Shown in pieces: positions 45,334 through 57,200 of a DNA stretch of 64,000 nucleotides (positions within the stretch are counted from its first letter, which is position 1; the number at the start of each line of letters is the position of its first letter). Origin of the DNA: Calcarisporiella thermophila CBS 279.70 (lineage: Eukaryota > Calcarisporiellomycota). The stretch is taken from positions 388,970-452,969 of the forward strand of contig NW_027192212.1 of NCBI RefSeq assembly GCF_041956535.1, in the 5' to 3' direction. Position numbers and translations under genes: made by a program. The notes beneath the pieces were generated by a model that was given only the letters and a program-made list of their open reading frames with translations, ran no database searches and was not told where the DNA came from.

Positions 45334-48300
45334 TCCTTTACGCGCGACATTTCTCGGCTTCCTTCTTTGCTAATATTAAGGTTTTTTTCTAATTATATCG
45401 CCGATATCCCTCCCGAAACCCTAATTTTGCTTTGTCCTATTGCAGCCAAAGGGGTCCGCGTCAGCATCGGGTCCGCGGTCGTCTAACATTCTAGATCTCT
45501 CAGATATTGCAAACCTTCCCCATTGTTCCTTCTCCTCCCGCATTTGTGGTATGAGATGATCCAAAGCGGCTCTTGCTTGAAGAAGTTATCTCGTCCTTCT
45601 TAATATTGTCCAAACTTACGAATATTCCCGGAGCTCCCCCGCCTACCCCACCCCAATAGGCGCCGGAGCGAGATTCTCTCTAGAATACAGCTACGAGTCT
45701 CTTGGATATCTTCCGCGCCATCGCTCATAATCAGAGCAGGGCAAACTAGGCGGGCGCATCTATTCGAGAGCAGCTCGATGATTGTTCCAATGTCCATGGG
45801 GAGGGGAGTGGGGGGCTATTCAAGAGGGCTTCTCCTAACCCCCAACCACGACCGTCTGGGATCAGATAGGTTTTCCAACTTTGAGGATGAGGATTGACAC
45901 GGCTCGAAATGTGCAACCTCAAGGTCCGAATGCTTCGGAGTTGCGTTGATTTCCCATTCAGCCAAAGTGGTTCATCTATCTAGGTTGACTGTGAATTCTC
46001 AGAAATATTCCCACAGGCTGCACTCCCGTTGGTCCAATTTCGCGCCCGGGTGGGGAAGGGGGACGTCTTCCGTATTCCTCCAGAGCAACGACGCGATTTA
46101 AGGCGTGGGCCGATTCTCGAAGAAGACACGGCGCAACCGCCCCTCTCCCGCAACTCAGCTCTTGTGACTGGCTTTGGCGGGGATACTCGGGGGCCGTGCT
46201 ATTAGAGTTGTTTATAGAATGTGTTTGTTCTTTCATTAGCGCCTCTTTCCGCCTTCATTTTTGCCTTAGACAGCGAGACGTCAATGTGGCCACAGAATTA
46301 TCGGGTTCGTGTTTGACAGCCATTGCGGTCGCAAAGCTGAAGAAGGTTGAGATTGCAATGAATCTCAACCTTGTTCTCCAGCATTGAGTTTATGCCGGGC
46401 AGAAGCAAATAAATTCGGGAGGAAAGAAGGCGATCCGGACTCCCCACTACGCTGTGTAGGGAATCGAGTTTTGGGTTGCTATGCAGAAGCCTGAAAGCCA
46501 GCCACCACAAAGGCTCGAACTCTTCCCCTCCAAGGGAAATGGGTGCCAGGGTCTTCGTCACCACAGAGTGCTTGCATAGGAGTGCGCCCCAAAAACTCAA
46601 GATTCTTGTTGAAATGGGGCCATCAACCCTATCGCTCCCATCTACCACACTATGCAGCCCAGGCGATAGACAGATATGCAGCGGCCCTCCATGTGGCCGA
46701 TAAAGATGTTTCCGGTTCGACCCTCGTAAGATGGGTTTGACAGCCCAATCACCGCCTGGGCATTATTCCTAGTCGAGGAGATGATTTTATTCGAAAGAAC
46801 TGCCAACAGAGATGCATCCATATACAAACAATATCTGCGTCATTCAACAGCAGCAGCAACAAGAGATACTGGCGCCCTGCAGAGTATGGCTAGGCCGCCT
46901 TCATACGCACCCGACTCGGTGAGTATGGAAAAGGAGAGACGACCAAGCAAGCAAAGCCGTTCCCTGTTATTTTTCCCAGGACGTGCTATGCTATATACAT
47001 GTATGGACTAGTCATGGGGATCACTGGCGCACGCTTGAATGTCGCCAGAGTATCTCCACCCACAGCGAAAATTCCATGCTAACTATATCTACCTGGCTTC
47101 AAAAAAAAAAACTACATAATCACTGTATAATAAGTTGATAAAAAAAAATAACATCGAACTACGGAACTGTCAAGTCTCAGGGCTTAGCCAAATCGAATGT
47201 CTTCGTTGGGCTCCAAAAATTCTGCGAAAAAGATTCCGGCCGATGCGCCCGTGACATTGATGGAGGAGCGCCTGCGACGGTGGCGCAATTGAGCCGCGGT
47301 TTGAGAATCTCGGCGAGCGGTCTGGGATGAGGCGATCCGCCGTCGATCCTCCTGGAGCCGATCGGGATGGGGTGGGGAGGATTTCTGGGGAGAGATTGGG
47401 TGCTCTGACTGCGGTGGCAGTGGCATGGCTCGCAGGGCTTTTCTTGGAGAGAAAGCGTGGGTTAATTTTAGACTGTGTTGTTGGGGGCAACAAACGAGGT
47501 GCATGTGCACCAACTCTGGCGGTGTCCAATTTCAGCCGAGAGTCGGGCGGGTTCTGCCATTTTCCCCCGGGCTTGGATTGTCAATGCACTCTCGACTCGA
47601 CCGAGGACAATTCGAGCAATGAGGAGAGCGGCAGTGGAAGGAGTGGAAATCCCTTGACGTTGCATAAATTGAAAAAGGCCGCTTGCAAACAAGGAGCTTG
47701 CATAATCGCAGACAGGCATTCCGGCCGGGCCTCCCGCCGCGCGGCTGGCCCTGCGACCCCTCATCTCCACTCAAAAGCACGGCAGTGCAGGCGGATGGCT
47801 TACTGATTGGGTTCCCCGCTTGAATTTTGCAGGTTTAGTGCAGGGGGGAGGAGCGCACAATTAAACCTGTAAGCTCTGGCCGGGAGCAACGCTCCGTAAT
47901 CAAAAGCCTAACCAAGGCTCTCCAGCAATGCGCATTATTTGCGCGAGGAGGGCAGAGAAAAAAAAACGGGATTTTCAGTTATTTCTGTCAGGAGAGGCTT
48001 CAACGTCGAGCTGGCGTGAGCAAAAAGAAAACAGTGGAGATAAGCGAAGCTTATATAAGGGCTTATCTGGGCCCGCTTTCTCCCCATTCCCGCTCACCAA
48101 CCCTCGCGCTGTCTAGAGGCCCACTCCGCCGGTTCAACTCTTTAATCCTCTCCAAACCATGTATCTTCGCCAGAACTTCGTCGCCTGCCCTCACGTCAGC
48201 AGCCGCAACCCCTGGCCTCCTGCCCGCCCAAACACTCCCAATACAGGTTGCCACAGCCAGGGCCCGTGGCCCCCCGCTCGTCCGAGCACTCCTAATGGGA

Positions 48301-48913
48301 ATCGCCCTGATTTCAATGTGGATGTCTAACCCCCTTGCGCCGGCTCATTTTACCTAATCTAATTATCCCCCAAAACTGAATATACAACCCCCATTATTAC
48401 GCTTGTGAGGCCAATCTCTCCTCACCAAAATTCTAATCTTTCAATTGTTAAATAGCGCATTCGTTTTATTTTCCCTCTACATAATTTTTCTTGGTTATTT
48501 TTATAATTCACTATGCACTGTTTCAAAACATTTCTTCTTCATTCAGGGCTCTTTCATACATTTCTCTTAACTGAAGCATTATAATACCATGGCCATTTGA
48601 CAAAAATTTTTTTTTTTGTAACCGTCCCTCTATAGATATTCTACTAGGTTTATTTTGGGTAACTTCTAGGCGTCCTTCCGCTGGAAATAAAACTCTTTTC
48701 AACACCATTTTCTTGTTCCTTCATTTTACCATCTCACCAAGCCACCCCTTCTTTTTCCCAAGTCCCAAGAAATCGAGGCCGCTCATGAAATCCTAAAAAA
48801 AAAGAGATCGAAGTGCCATGGATAAAAGAGGTAAAGGTCTATTGATTCCACCCGTGTCTTCTCTTCGAACCCGTTTGGAAGAAAGGAAGGAATGATGGAT
48901 TAATTGTTCCATA
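45334..48913. other. gene-poor region with mixed GC
   Basis: 3.6 kb containing many overlapping ORFs of 60-160 codons on both strands. None shows a domain, signal peptide or consistent splice structure. One minus-strand frame (47184-47426) is listed as a weak candidate; the larger plus ORF over it (47327-47806) looks like a shadow. No mobile element or RNA gene seen. Confidence 0.45.
47184..47426 (-). CDS. possible small ORF, 80 aa, unknown
   Basis: Begins MPLPPQSEHPISPQKSS, is Arg-rich in the middle (LRHRRRRSSINV, a possible PKA-type site) and ends with a protein-like GIFFAEFLEPNEDIRFG. The C-terminal segment has the look of a conserved motif, but I cannot name it. It may be the last exon of a larger gene, or chance. 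Confidence 0.25.
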   Translation of the reverse strand: MPLPPQSEHPISPQKSSPPHPDRLQEDRRRIASSQTARRDSQTAAQLRHRRRRSSINVTGASAGIFFAEFLEPNEDIRFG

Positions 48914-49392
48914 ATGTCTTCAGAGCCCAAACCAGGTGTCATCGACGATTTCGACACGGGCACTTTTGTTACGGTGGTGAGTTGGGATGTTTCTCTTGGC
49001 ATTTTGGCCCGCTTTACCTGAAACCCCCTTTCCCAACCTATTCTCAGGCTATCTTCGTCCTCATCGTGTCCATCGGCCTCATCCTGTGTTACCGTCGTGC
49101 ACAGCGACTTATACCCAACGGATCCGTCTTCGCATTACGCCCCACCCGCAGAGGTACCCTGCTCCGGCTGGACGATAGTGATGTTGGATTGCTTCATGAC
49201 GAAGAGGAAGACGATGATCCCGCCGATGACGACGACAGGGTGTTTCATTCGGGTGATGAGCGTGACGAGAGAGAAATTCGCGTTCAGGTGGACGAGGATG
49301 ATGAGGAATTATTGGAAGATGATGAAGTGGAGGCGAGTGCAGAGGCCAATGGGGATGACGGTGACAGAAAAAGGTTAGCCCGGAATTCATAG
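48914..49392 (+). CDS. small single-pass membrane protein with acidic tail
   Basis: Two exons, 48914-48976 and 49048-49392, phase 0, giving 135 aa. The spliced N-terminus MSSEPKPGVIDDFDTGTFVT runs straight into a membrane helix (AIFVLIVSIGLILCY), followed by a basic stop-transfer RRAQR. The rest (about 80 residues) is extremely Asp/Glu-rich (EEEDDDPADDDDR, DEDDEELLEDDE). Topology is predicted as short outside or lumen, long acidic tail in the cytosol. Function unknown; acidic tails often bind basic proteins, chaperones or Ca2+. Confidence 0.6.
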
Positions 49393-50061
49393 TAGATAAA
49401 GGCATGGCCTCAAAGGGTTTCGTCTTGTCCCACTTTTGCCTCTCCTCTCCTATTGTATAGTATACAGCCACTATGTTTCTATTCCTATCTCGAAAGGATT
49501 TCTTTTTCATTTGACAAATGGTGAGCGCTTAGTGCTCCGACCGTTTTTCCCTCTCTCTCTCCCACCCCCCCCCCCCTCGACACGGCTCGATTGTTGGGCT
49601 TGTATGATATAAAAGAAACAATAAAAATAAGGCAATCCAAACTCCTTTCAGCGCTGAGGGGGGGGCCAAAATCCAATTTACAAACAAAGGTTGAAGTTTA
49701 ATTTCATTATTAAAGTAATCGATCTTGTCGGACGCAATTTAACACCACTTTGTGCACACAGTGAAACCGCGCCAAATAGTGGTGCTGGTTTCGTGCACAA
49801 TGTTCATTTTCCTTTATTATCTCATTACACATTTCAAAACTTGGTTATTGCTCGTGCCCTCTCCTCTTTTCGTTTCCCTTTTTTGATTTCTTTCTCGCTT
49901 TCTACGCTCCTTTTTTCATTATCCCTTTTCAATTCTTCCTCCCCCTCCCCCTTCCCCTCTGACCTTCTCTTTCTTTTCCTTGCTTGCTGCTCACTCGCCT
50001 TACTCTCACCCTCACCCGCACTCTCGCTTGCTCGCTCGCTTTCTATTTCTCTAGCCAGCTA
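49393..50061. other. intergenic region, pyrimidine-rich leader
   Basis: A C-run near 49566 and, from about 49850, a long C/T-rich tract leading to the ATG at 50062. No other gene seen. Confidence 0.5.
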
Positions 50062-51423
50062 ATGATGATGGCTGTCCCGACCCTAAGCCCTCCCCTCTCC
50101 TCGCTTTCTGAGGAAACTCTCGACGACTCTCCTCTCTACCATGGGCTGGCGGTCAAAGTCCTTGGGCATAAGTACCTCAACCCCTCCGATGAACCTCTCT
50201 TCATCCTCCAGGTTCACTCTTTTCACTCTGCTTCCTACAAAATCTATCGCAAGTATGACGACTTTCTGCATCTCTGCCGCATCCTCACCCGGGAATTCGT
50301 CTCCTACTCGAGAAGGACTCTGGGGGATGTGGAGGAATTTTTGGGTGCCACCGAGATCATGAAGCATACCAGAGGCATGCGCGCCAAGCTCTACTCCATG
50401 CTTCCGAAGGACAAAGACATTGCCAAGAAACAGGTGGGAATCCGCATCTTCGCCGAACGAATTTGTATGGTGGACATGGCGGTGCGGCACCCGGCGTTCA
50501 CCGAGTTCATTCGGCGCAAGCCGTCGGACGTGGAGGTGGAGCGGTTCATGAGCGCGGCCGGTGATCTGTTTATGGGGGGGAGCGGAAGGGCGAGGAGGGG
50601 CGAGGGGGAAAGTACCTACAGCACGAGCAAACGAAGCCACTCCTCCATAGGCTTCAGTTCCGGGAGCGGAAGAAGCAGCATCTTGAGTGATAGCGATAGC
50701 TTCTTCGCCAAGGCCCCCTCCACCATCTCCTCCTCCCATACCCTCACCTCCTCCAAGAATCCCCCCTCCCACCACGAGCTGCTTTCTCCAACGAGCATGG
50801 CCTCCAACCGGAGATCCATCGCGAGCGACTACCCCGTCAAGTACAACTCGCGCCTCAACGGAATCGGCTACGACTTGGAATCGAAGCGCTTCAGCAGGCT
50901 AATGAGCAAAAGTTCGCCAATGCTGGAGCTGCCGTTTGCCGAACAGTTTGCCGCCGAGTACTCCTCCATTTCCTCCCATAGCTCCGGCCACAAAACGATG
51001 AGCGACCACGGCAGAGAACCGAAGCAGAGCTGGCCTGGGCTCCTTCAACCTCCGCCCCGCCACCCGATGTCCTCATCGGCACCCTCCGAGGGCAAGCGTT
51101 TCTCGCCATTCCCAAAACTGACCCCCGTTCCTCCCCCCTCATATACGCCGCCTGTGGTGCCGAAAATTCTGCTCACCGTCTTGCGCGACCCCTCCACCAG
51201 CGTCACCAGCCTCATATCTAGAGATTGCTCTTGGGAGATCCTAAAGTGCCGGATATGCATGGAGTTTGCTGCGATGGGCCTGCGAGTGGAGGAGGGGTTT
51301 GCCCTTGGTGCCGCCGAAATGGTCCGGGGCCGACCCGCCCTAAGAAGGATCGATGGGGACGAGGAGTGGAAGAGATGGGGCAGAAGATGTGAAGATAAGG
51401 CAACCCTCCTTCTATTATCCTAA
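50062..51423 (+). CDS. PX-domain protein with putative C-terminal PB1 domain
   Basis: Single exon, 453 aa from MMMAVPTLSPPLSS; the frame is open 26 codons upstream but that part is the pyrimidine-rich leader. A PX domain lies at about 25-140: VKVLGHKYLNPSDEPLFILQ and SYKIYRKYDDFLHLCRILT, with the Arg and Tyr used by PX folds to bind phosphoinositides. A Ser/Pro-rich linker of some 200 residues follows. The last ~85 residues (VPKILLTVLRD … DGDEEWKRWG … KATLLLL) resemble a PB1/ubiquitin-like domain with an acidic OPCA-like loop. PX plus PB1 is the C-terminal half of Bem1 and of p40phox; no SH3 domain is visible. A scaffold role in polarity or NADPH-oxidase assembly is inference. Confidence 0.7.
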   Translation: MMMAVPTLSPPLSSLSEETLDDSPLYHGLAVKVLGHKYLNPSDEPLFILQVHSFHSASYKIYRKYDDFLHLCRILTREFVSYSRRTLGDVEEFLGATEIMKHTRGMRAKLYSMLPKDKDIAKKQVGIRIFAERICMVDMAVRHPAFTEFIRRKPSDVEVERFMSAAGDLFMGGSGRARRGEGESTYSTSKRSHSSIGFSSGSGRSSILSDSDSFFAKAPSTISSSHTLTSSKNPPSHHELLSPTSMASNRRSIASDYPVKYNSRLNGIGYDLESKRFSRLMSKSSPMLELPFAEQFAAEYSSISSHSSGHKTMSDHGREPKQSWPGLLQPPPRHPMSSSAPSEGKRFSPFPKLTPVPPPSYTPPVVPKILLTVLRDPSTSVTSLISRDCSWEILKCRICMEFAAMGLRVEEGFALGAAEMVRGRPALRRIDGDEEWKRWGRRCEDKATLLLLS

Positions 51424-51819
51424 AACACATCGTTCTCTTCACCCTTCCCCTTCCTCCTCCATTTCCCTCCCCATGCAGATGCTCCCTCCTTGTTTATTTT
51501 TTGCTTGATTGCTCGTGTGTTCGTGTGTTTCCATTTCCTTGTCTAATTCCCATAGTCAATTTGTAATGCTGTCTTTCCCGCGTTCCCTCCTTTCTCCTCC
51601 CCTTTCTTCTTCTACCCGTCTTAGAGTCTCTAATGTGTTCCCATAAATCTTTGTATCATCGTTCGTTCCTTCAGTGCCTGCGGCATGGTTAGTGGATTCA
51701 AATACATACAACAAAAAAGAAGATAAATTATATTTATATATTTGTTGGGATATCCTAGCCACTTGGCTCGTGGATGGCAGCTAGAGTTAGCCTTACTATA
51801 ACTCTCGTCAAAGTTGGCC
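51424..51819. other. convergent 3' intergenic region
   Basis: 3' flanks of the PX gene and the FBXO21-like gene; pyrimidine-rich, nothing else seen. Confidence 0.5.
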
Positions 51820-53775
51820 TTAACCATCAGGATACCTTGCCCTCAGTTCTGCACTTGGAATATAGCGGAAAGTGTCGGGATCAAACCTTTCAAAGTAGGC
51901 CCCAATTTCCTCTTGTGCATACAACGGCCCGTCTTCTCCCGGCCGATTGCCTAAACCATAATCGTCGTGGGCTTGGGTTGCTGACCCCAACGGGTAAGTT
52001 GGTGACCCCTGAGTTTCTGCGTCGTTGCAGAAGCGTACCACGATATTATCATGGGCCACGTACCGAGAAGAGCCATCCTCGACAAACACGTTGTAAAAAG
52101 GTTGGTGGCGTCCGCGGGCAAGGGAAGTGTCCACTTGCATTTGTAAAATCCACTGTTCAGACGCACTACACTCTATAGGCAGAATCGAAGATAAGTAAAT
52201 GTCGAGAGAGAGGGGGGGAGGGGGGCGGGAGGATAGGGGAGCTAGTCTTCCCATTGTGTTCAAAGATGACATTCTTACCTTCGTCCCATCCGTAGATCAC
52301 AGCTGTATAGCCATACCGCCGATGGTCAAATATAGTGCCCACGCTATACAATTCACTCTTCTCTCGGCGTCTCTTTGCAACGATCTCTGGCTCACTCGAG
52401 TCCTCCTCAAGCACCCTTTCCAGCTCGTAAATTAGTATCCGCTCCTCTGGTCTATCCTCACTCACATTGAGCTCTCGCATCCGCTCAAGCACATATTCCG
52501 CGTCTTCCGGGAAGCACTGCGAAGTCGCCACTACCCACGTTCTCAGTCGACCAAGGGGCGGGTTGTCCATTATGGCAAAGAGCTGCGTGAGCGCAGCATG
52601 CAGTGTGGTCGCCGGTAGGCCCAGGTTGGCATCCGGCAGCACTGCATTGTAGAGATTAATAAGGCAGCGGTAGAAGATGGCGCGTGGCTCTGCCACGACA
52701 AAGTGATTTTGAGTAGTGGCAAGACCCATATCCCGCAGCATTTGCTGGCATTCGGCCAAGGTGTAGCAAATGCCACCCTGGAACACGTCTAGGAAACCGT
52801 TCTGGCGGTATCGCAAGAGAAAATGCTGAGGAAAATTGATGGCATCCACGTGCACCCCCACTCGCTCCGCAATGGCCTGAAACAATATCGAGAGGGTGAG
52901 CGGCAGGCCAGTGTGGGACTTGAGGACTTGATCGATGTAGTTGTTGGCCACAGCATAGTAGTTCGCCACATTTCCTCGGAAGCCCTTCTTCTCGCAAAAA
53001 TATCGCACAAGTGCATTAAATCGCGCATCCTCTTCCACGGTATCCACCTCCTCCTCACGGAATTCTTTTGCGAGCTCCTCAATCCTCTCGTCCACTTGGT
53101 GGGTTGTGCACTCGATGTTCCCGAATGACGCAATGAGCGCCATGCCATACCACACGGCTATTTCTCTCTCGCCCTTTCTAAATGCTATCCACTGCTCTCT
53201 CACCTGTCTTCGCCTCATGTACCGGAGCGTTTTTCTCGCCCAGTACCGCTGCGAGAGTGGCGACTTGCTCCGGATGATTGTTTTGAGAATGTCTTCGGCC
53301 TCCAGTCCGAAATCACCAATTAGTTTGATATTGTGGTTGCGATGCAGCGAGGTACGTTCGATCTCCCGGAGGAGACAGAGAATGTCGCGGTCGATTTTTA
53401 AACGTCTGATAAAAACAGACTTGTATGAGGTTGAAGAAGTGTCCGGAAATTTAGTATTCCAAATTTTCCATCTAATATCGTAAGAAGAGAGCAATATAAC
53501 TACTAAGAGGGAGAAGCCTATTATGCTGACGAAAATGATACACAGACCTCTTCTCGCAGAATCGCTTCCACAAGATATTCGAGTTACACTGCACTGACCA
53601 TTCGCGAGAAACTCTGGAGAAGCGAGCAAGATCCAGGGGATCGTCGACGTGACGAAGAATTTCTATTCATTCCAATTCACCAGTCAACCCACCCACTTGG
53701 AAATTAGAACAATGCCACCTAAACAAGAAGTACAAAAAGGTGACACGTACCGTATATACAATCCGCTGGAAGCAT
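51820..53775 (-). CDS. FBXO21-like F-box protein with SirB1/transglutaminase-like and YccV domains
   Basis: Four exons in transcript order: 53751-53775, 53548-53662, 52279-53471, 51820-52172; phase-consistent, 561 aa. Splicing assembles a clean F-box (MLPADCIYEILRHV, DDPLDLARFSRVSREW, ILWKRFCEKRW), which binds Skp1 in an SCF ubiquitin ligase. The middle (about 190-330) is the SirB1/transglutaminase-like fold (NALVRYFCEKKGFRGN, GLPLTLSILFQAIAERVGV, FPQHFLLRY). The C-terminal part (about 420-520) is the YccV/hemimethylated-DNA-binding-like domain (YSVGTIFDHRRYGYTAVIYG, QPFYNVFVEDGSSRYVAHDN). This order matches FBXO21. Substrates in fungi are unknown. The longest continuous frame misses the F-box because two introns separate it. 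Divergent from the RasGEF gene (466 bp). Confidence 0.92.
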
Positions 53776-54241
53776 ACTGCGTTTCACTAGAATGCAGCTA
53801 TTTGAGTTTGTTCGAATCTCGAATGTCATACACGCCAATGAAGGCCAAATGAAAGGAGTGCCGAAAAAATAAAATTCTCTATATATTGCATTTTGCCACA
53901 TCCGCGATTACTACAGTTGGCCTTTTGCTGCGCCATCGTGACGTTCGCATTTTTTTTGTTTTGCGCGACGCGTTGATGAAGGATATATTGGGAAGAGTTT
54001 TTTATTATTTTTTGACAGGAGCAAAAAGGACAGGAATAAGTAGGGCAAAGAGAACGTCGATCCGACCATCATTTGTTTACCATCTATTTCTTGCTATATC
54101 CATCATTATTTTCTATTGATAATACACTAGCTATTCCTTAATAATTGTTATTGTTATTCACATTGCCAATGTTATATAATTCAATATCATTCATCGTTTC
54201 TATATAGTCCTTTGAGGCATCTTTAACTTATTTTTCATTCC
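53776..54241. promoter_or_regulatory. divergent promoter region FBXO21-like / RasGEF
   Basis: 466 bp of AT-rich sequence between two divergent start codons. Short plus-strand ORFs here overlap the minus gene's leader and are not supported. No specific motif identified. Confidence 0.35.
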
Positions 54242-57200
54242 ATGATTCCAAACTCATACGAATCCACCACGCAGCGCATCTCCACACCCGATCCCTCCGA
54301 GACCTCATCTCCCACCACAGAGCGGCGTGATGGAAGTCCTCGCACTCCCAAACGGCAAATCTGGACGGAGGCCCACAACTTGCGAACACGGCCTGCAACC
54401 TCAAATGCCGGACTAACCAAGACACAGCGTTTGATGTTGTTAGCTATGGGAGGAGGGGAGAGAAGTGAGGAGGAGGAAACCAAAGACGTCGAGGATTACA
54501 TACGGTATATATCTATGATTCAGTGTGCGTAAGCTGATTTCTTAGCTTCATAATTTTTTTGCCACTTTTTCCAGGATGCGCGCACAATCGATGCCAAACA
54601 ATCCCATGCATCCCACCCACACCGTCAATAAATTGGAGTCCATCTCGCGGCTTACCGTAATGCGCTCCACCAGTGCTCCAATTGAAGAAGAATCCGGATA
54701 CCCTAATGGCACTAATAGTAATGGAAAGCAGGAGCGAGCTCTTCCGCCGCCACTTCGGCGGGCTAATTCGCTCATTTCACAACGTACCGATCGCAGAGAG
54801 CTGGTAGCGCTGGCACGAGTGTTGGGATGGCCGGAGCCGCAGCCGGTGCCGCTCTGGGAAAGGAAAAGCATGTTCTTTGACTCGCTGGACGAGTCGATAA
54901 GGCAGGGAAGAGAGGGCACATCGGCTTTGATGAAGGAGAAGGAGTCAGCAGTGCAAGGGGAGCTGATATCGAGGCCGGCATCGGCCGCGAGTGGAGAGTT
55001 GGGCTGGGTTCTGCCCCCGCTCCCCGCCGACATATCCAAGTTTGACGAGGCCGATCTGTTTCGGTCAAACGTTTCGACCACTTCGGTGACCTCGGGAGTT
55101 TCCGCGTCATTGCCGGTCGAGGAGGAGAAAGCACCAACCTCAAAGGAGGCACCACCGCCTCTTCTCTTCTGTGACTACGATCCATCCATCTTCAACTACT
55201 TGAGCTCGGATGAGGATGAGCGGATCATCATCTGGGGGACGGTGGCGGGAGATGGTGTGTCTGCTTCTCCCATGCCGGGAGACGGCGTAGGTAAAGAGCA
55301 GACATCCGAGAAGGCGGAGGATGAGACAAGGAAACGAAAATCTCGCCACCGACGGAGCATGATCGAAACGCTTACACGAGCAACCCAGCTGCTCTCCCTT
55401 GACAGATCCAAATCACGCCCTACTTCCCCTGAGCCATCCCCGGCCCCTTCCCCAGCGCCTTTTCACGCCCCAGCGGCCCAGCCAAAAAACTCGACGGAAG
55501 TGTCGCAGCGAGTGATCATGGCCGCCACTGTCGAGAAACTGGTGGAAAAACTCACCAGCAGCATCGACTACGCCTTCCTGACGGATTTCTTCTTGACCTA
55601 CCGAACCTTTATTTCATCGGTTCAGCTGTGTAAACTGCTGATCCTGAGATTCCGATGGGCGCTCTTGGAGGATACCGAGGATCGAATGATTGCTCGTATA
55701 CGGTATGTATTGATGCTTCTCCCCCCCTTATATTACGTGTTGCTCACCACGATGGGTGAATAGTATTTTCGTTACTTTCCGCCACTGGCTGCTCAACTAT
55801 TTTGTGCACGACTATATACCCTGCCGCGCATTGCGTCACACCCTCGTTGCCTACCTCAACTCCATTGACTCGCACCCCTCCATTGCTCGCTCTCCACGTG
55901 ACCAACGCATTGTCAAGAGTCTTCGCCGCATTCTCCGGCGGCTCAAAAAGATGTACTGCCGGCAACTGCCGCTTATGCCTGACACAGGGGAAAGTGGGGA
56001 GACGAGAAAGACCCTTTATGGCTCTCCGGGATTGCTGGCGCGAACTCCGACCGGCTCGGTGGGATCCAGCTCTCGTTCACACCTCCCCTCGTTACTCTAC
56101 TCTGAGGGAAGCAGAAATAAGGGGGCTGTGGATAGCTCGTCCCCGGAGTCCGCCTTCACCGGCCAAACTAGTGTCCTGACTGACGCGACTAAACTGACTA
56201 AATTAACGCCCACCTCCAACGAGGACCCTGGTATGGAGAGAAAAGAGGGTTTTTACGGCGGAGTGAGCGATGATGACTTGTCCGCGGGCGAATCGAGCGA
56301 GGACAATGAGGAGGACACGGACAGAGGGGAGCGAGTGGCAGGAGTAAGAAGAAAACGGGTTCTTGCGAGGCCGAGGCTTGCCACCGTGGAGCAATCCCCT
56401 CCCAACGAACCGTTCTGCAACCCTAGTGATGATCCGTTTGCGCCTCTGCCTAAGCTCTCCGCTAATGCCCCCGGTGTGAATAAGGAAGCGCTTGAAATGG
56501 AGGATCCAGCGCAACCCACTGTGAAACTTCGCCGGCGTGAAAAAGGGCCAGCTGATACTGGGCTGGAGCGCGATGAGGGTGCTGCGGGCGAGGCACAGCC
56601 TCCAAGACGTGGAAGGGCGCGCCCTCCCTTGCCAACCGAATTCTTCTCCTCTCCTACGCAATCGAAAGCCGACGAAACAGAAGAGTCACCCGGTGGGAGC
56701 GATGGCCAAGGCACCGTCTCCGATATTGGAGGGAGTGTTGACATGGGCCTCACGCCCTCACCCCCCGCCAATACTAAGTTGAATTCGGGCCATGATCCTT
56801 TTGGGTTCCTATCGGACTCGGGTGTCGCGAACGGAGCCGGCTATCAACGACGCCGAGCAGCAGCCCAGCGACAACGAAGACGGAATCAGCACCACAAGCG
56901 GCCCCCGCTGCCCGCATTTAGTCCAGTGCAAACCAGAAACCCTGTTGGGGGAAGAGACGCCGGCAGAATATCCCTCCGGCAATCATCAGGCGGGAACGGT
57001 GGCGTGAAGGAGGAAGAATCGAATGGACTATTCGGGAATGCCCATTTCGCGCCCGAACTTTCCCCCTCTGCCCTCGAAGCGCAGCGGCACTGCCTTGCGC
57101 AGAGGGGGAGGGAGAGGAATACCGACCCTGATGATATCTTTGGGGAAGATGCGGCGACCACCGTGTGCTCCAAGAGTTCCGGCTTCACTTTTCGAACGCG

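Noticed and set aside
46700-46740. GGTTCGACCC, a B-box-like sequence
   Set aside because: No A box or cloverleaf can be folded around it.
47327-47806. 159-codon plus ORF
   Set aside because: Low-information composition and overlap with several other-frame ORFs; no start or splice context.
53649-54119. Two plus-strand ORFs in the FBXO21/RasGEF spacer
   Set aside because: They overlap the 5' end and leader of the minus-strand F-box gene and lack motifs.
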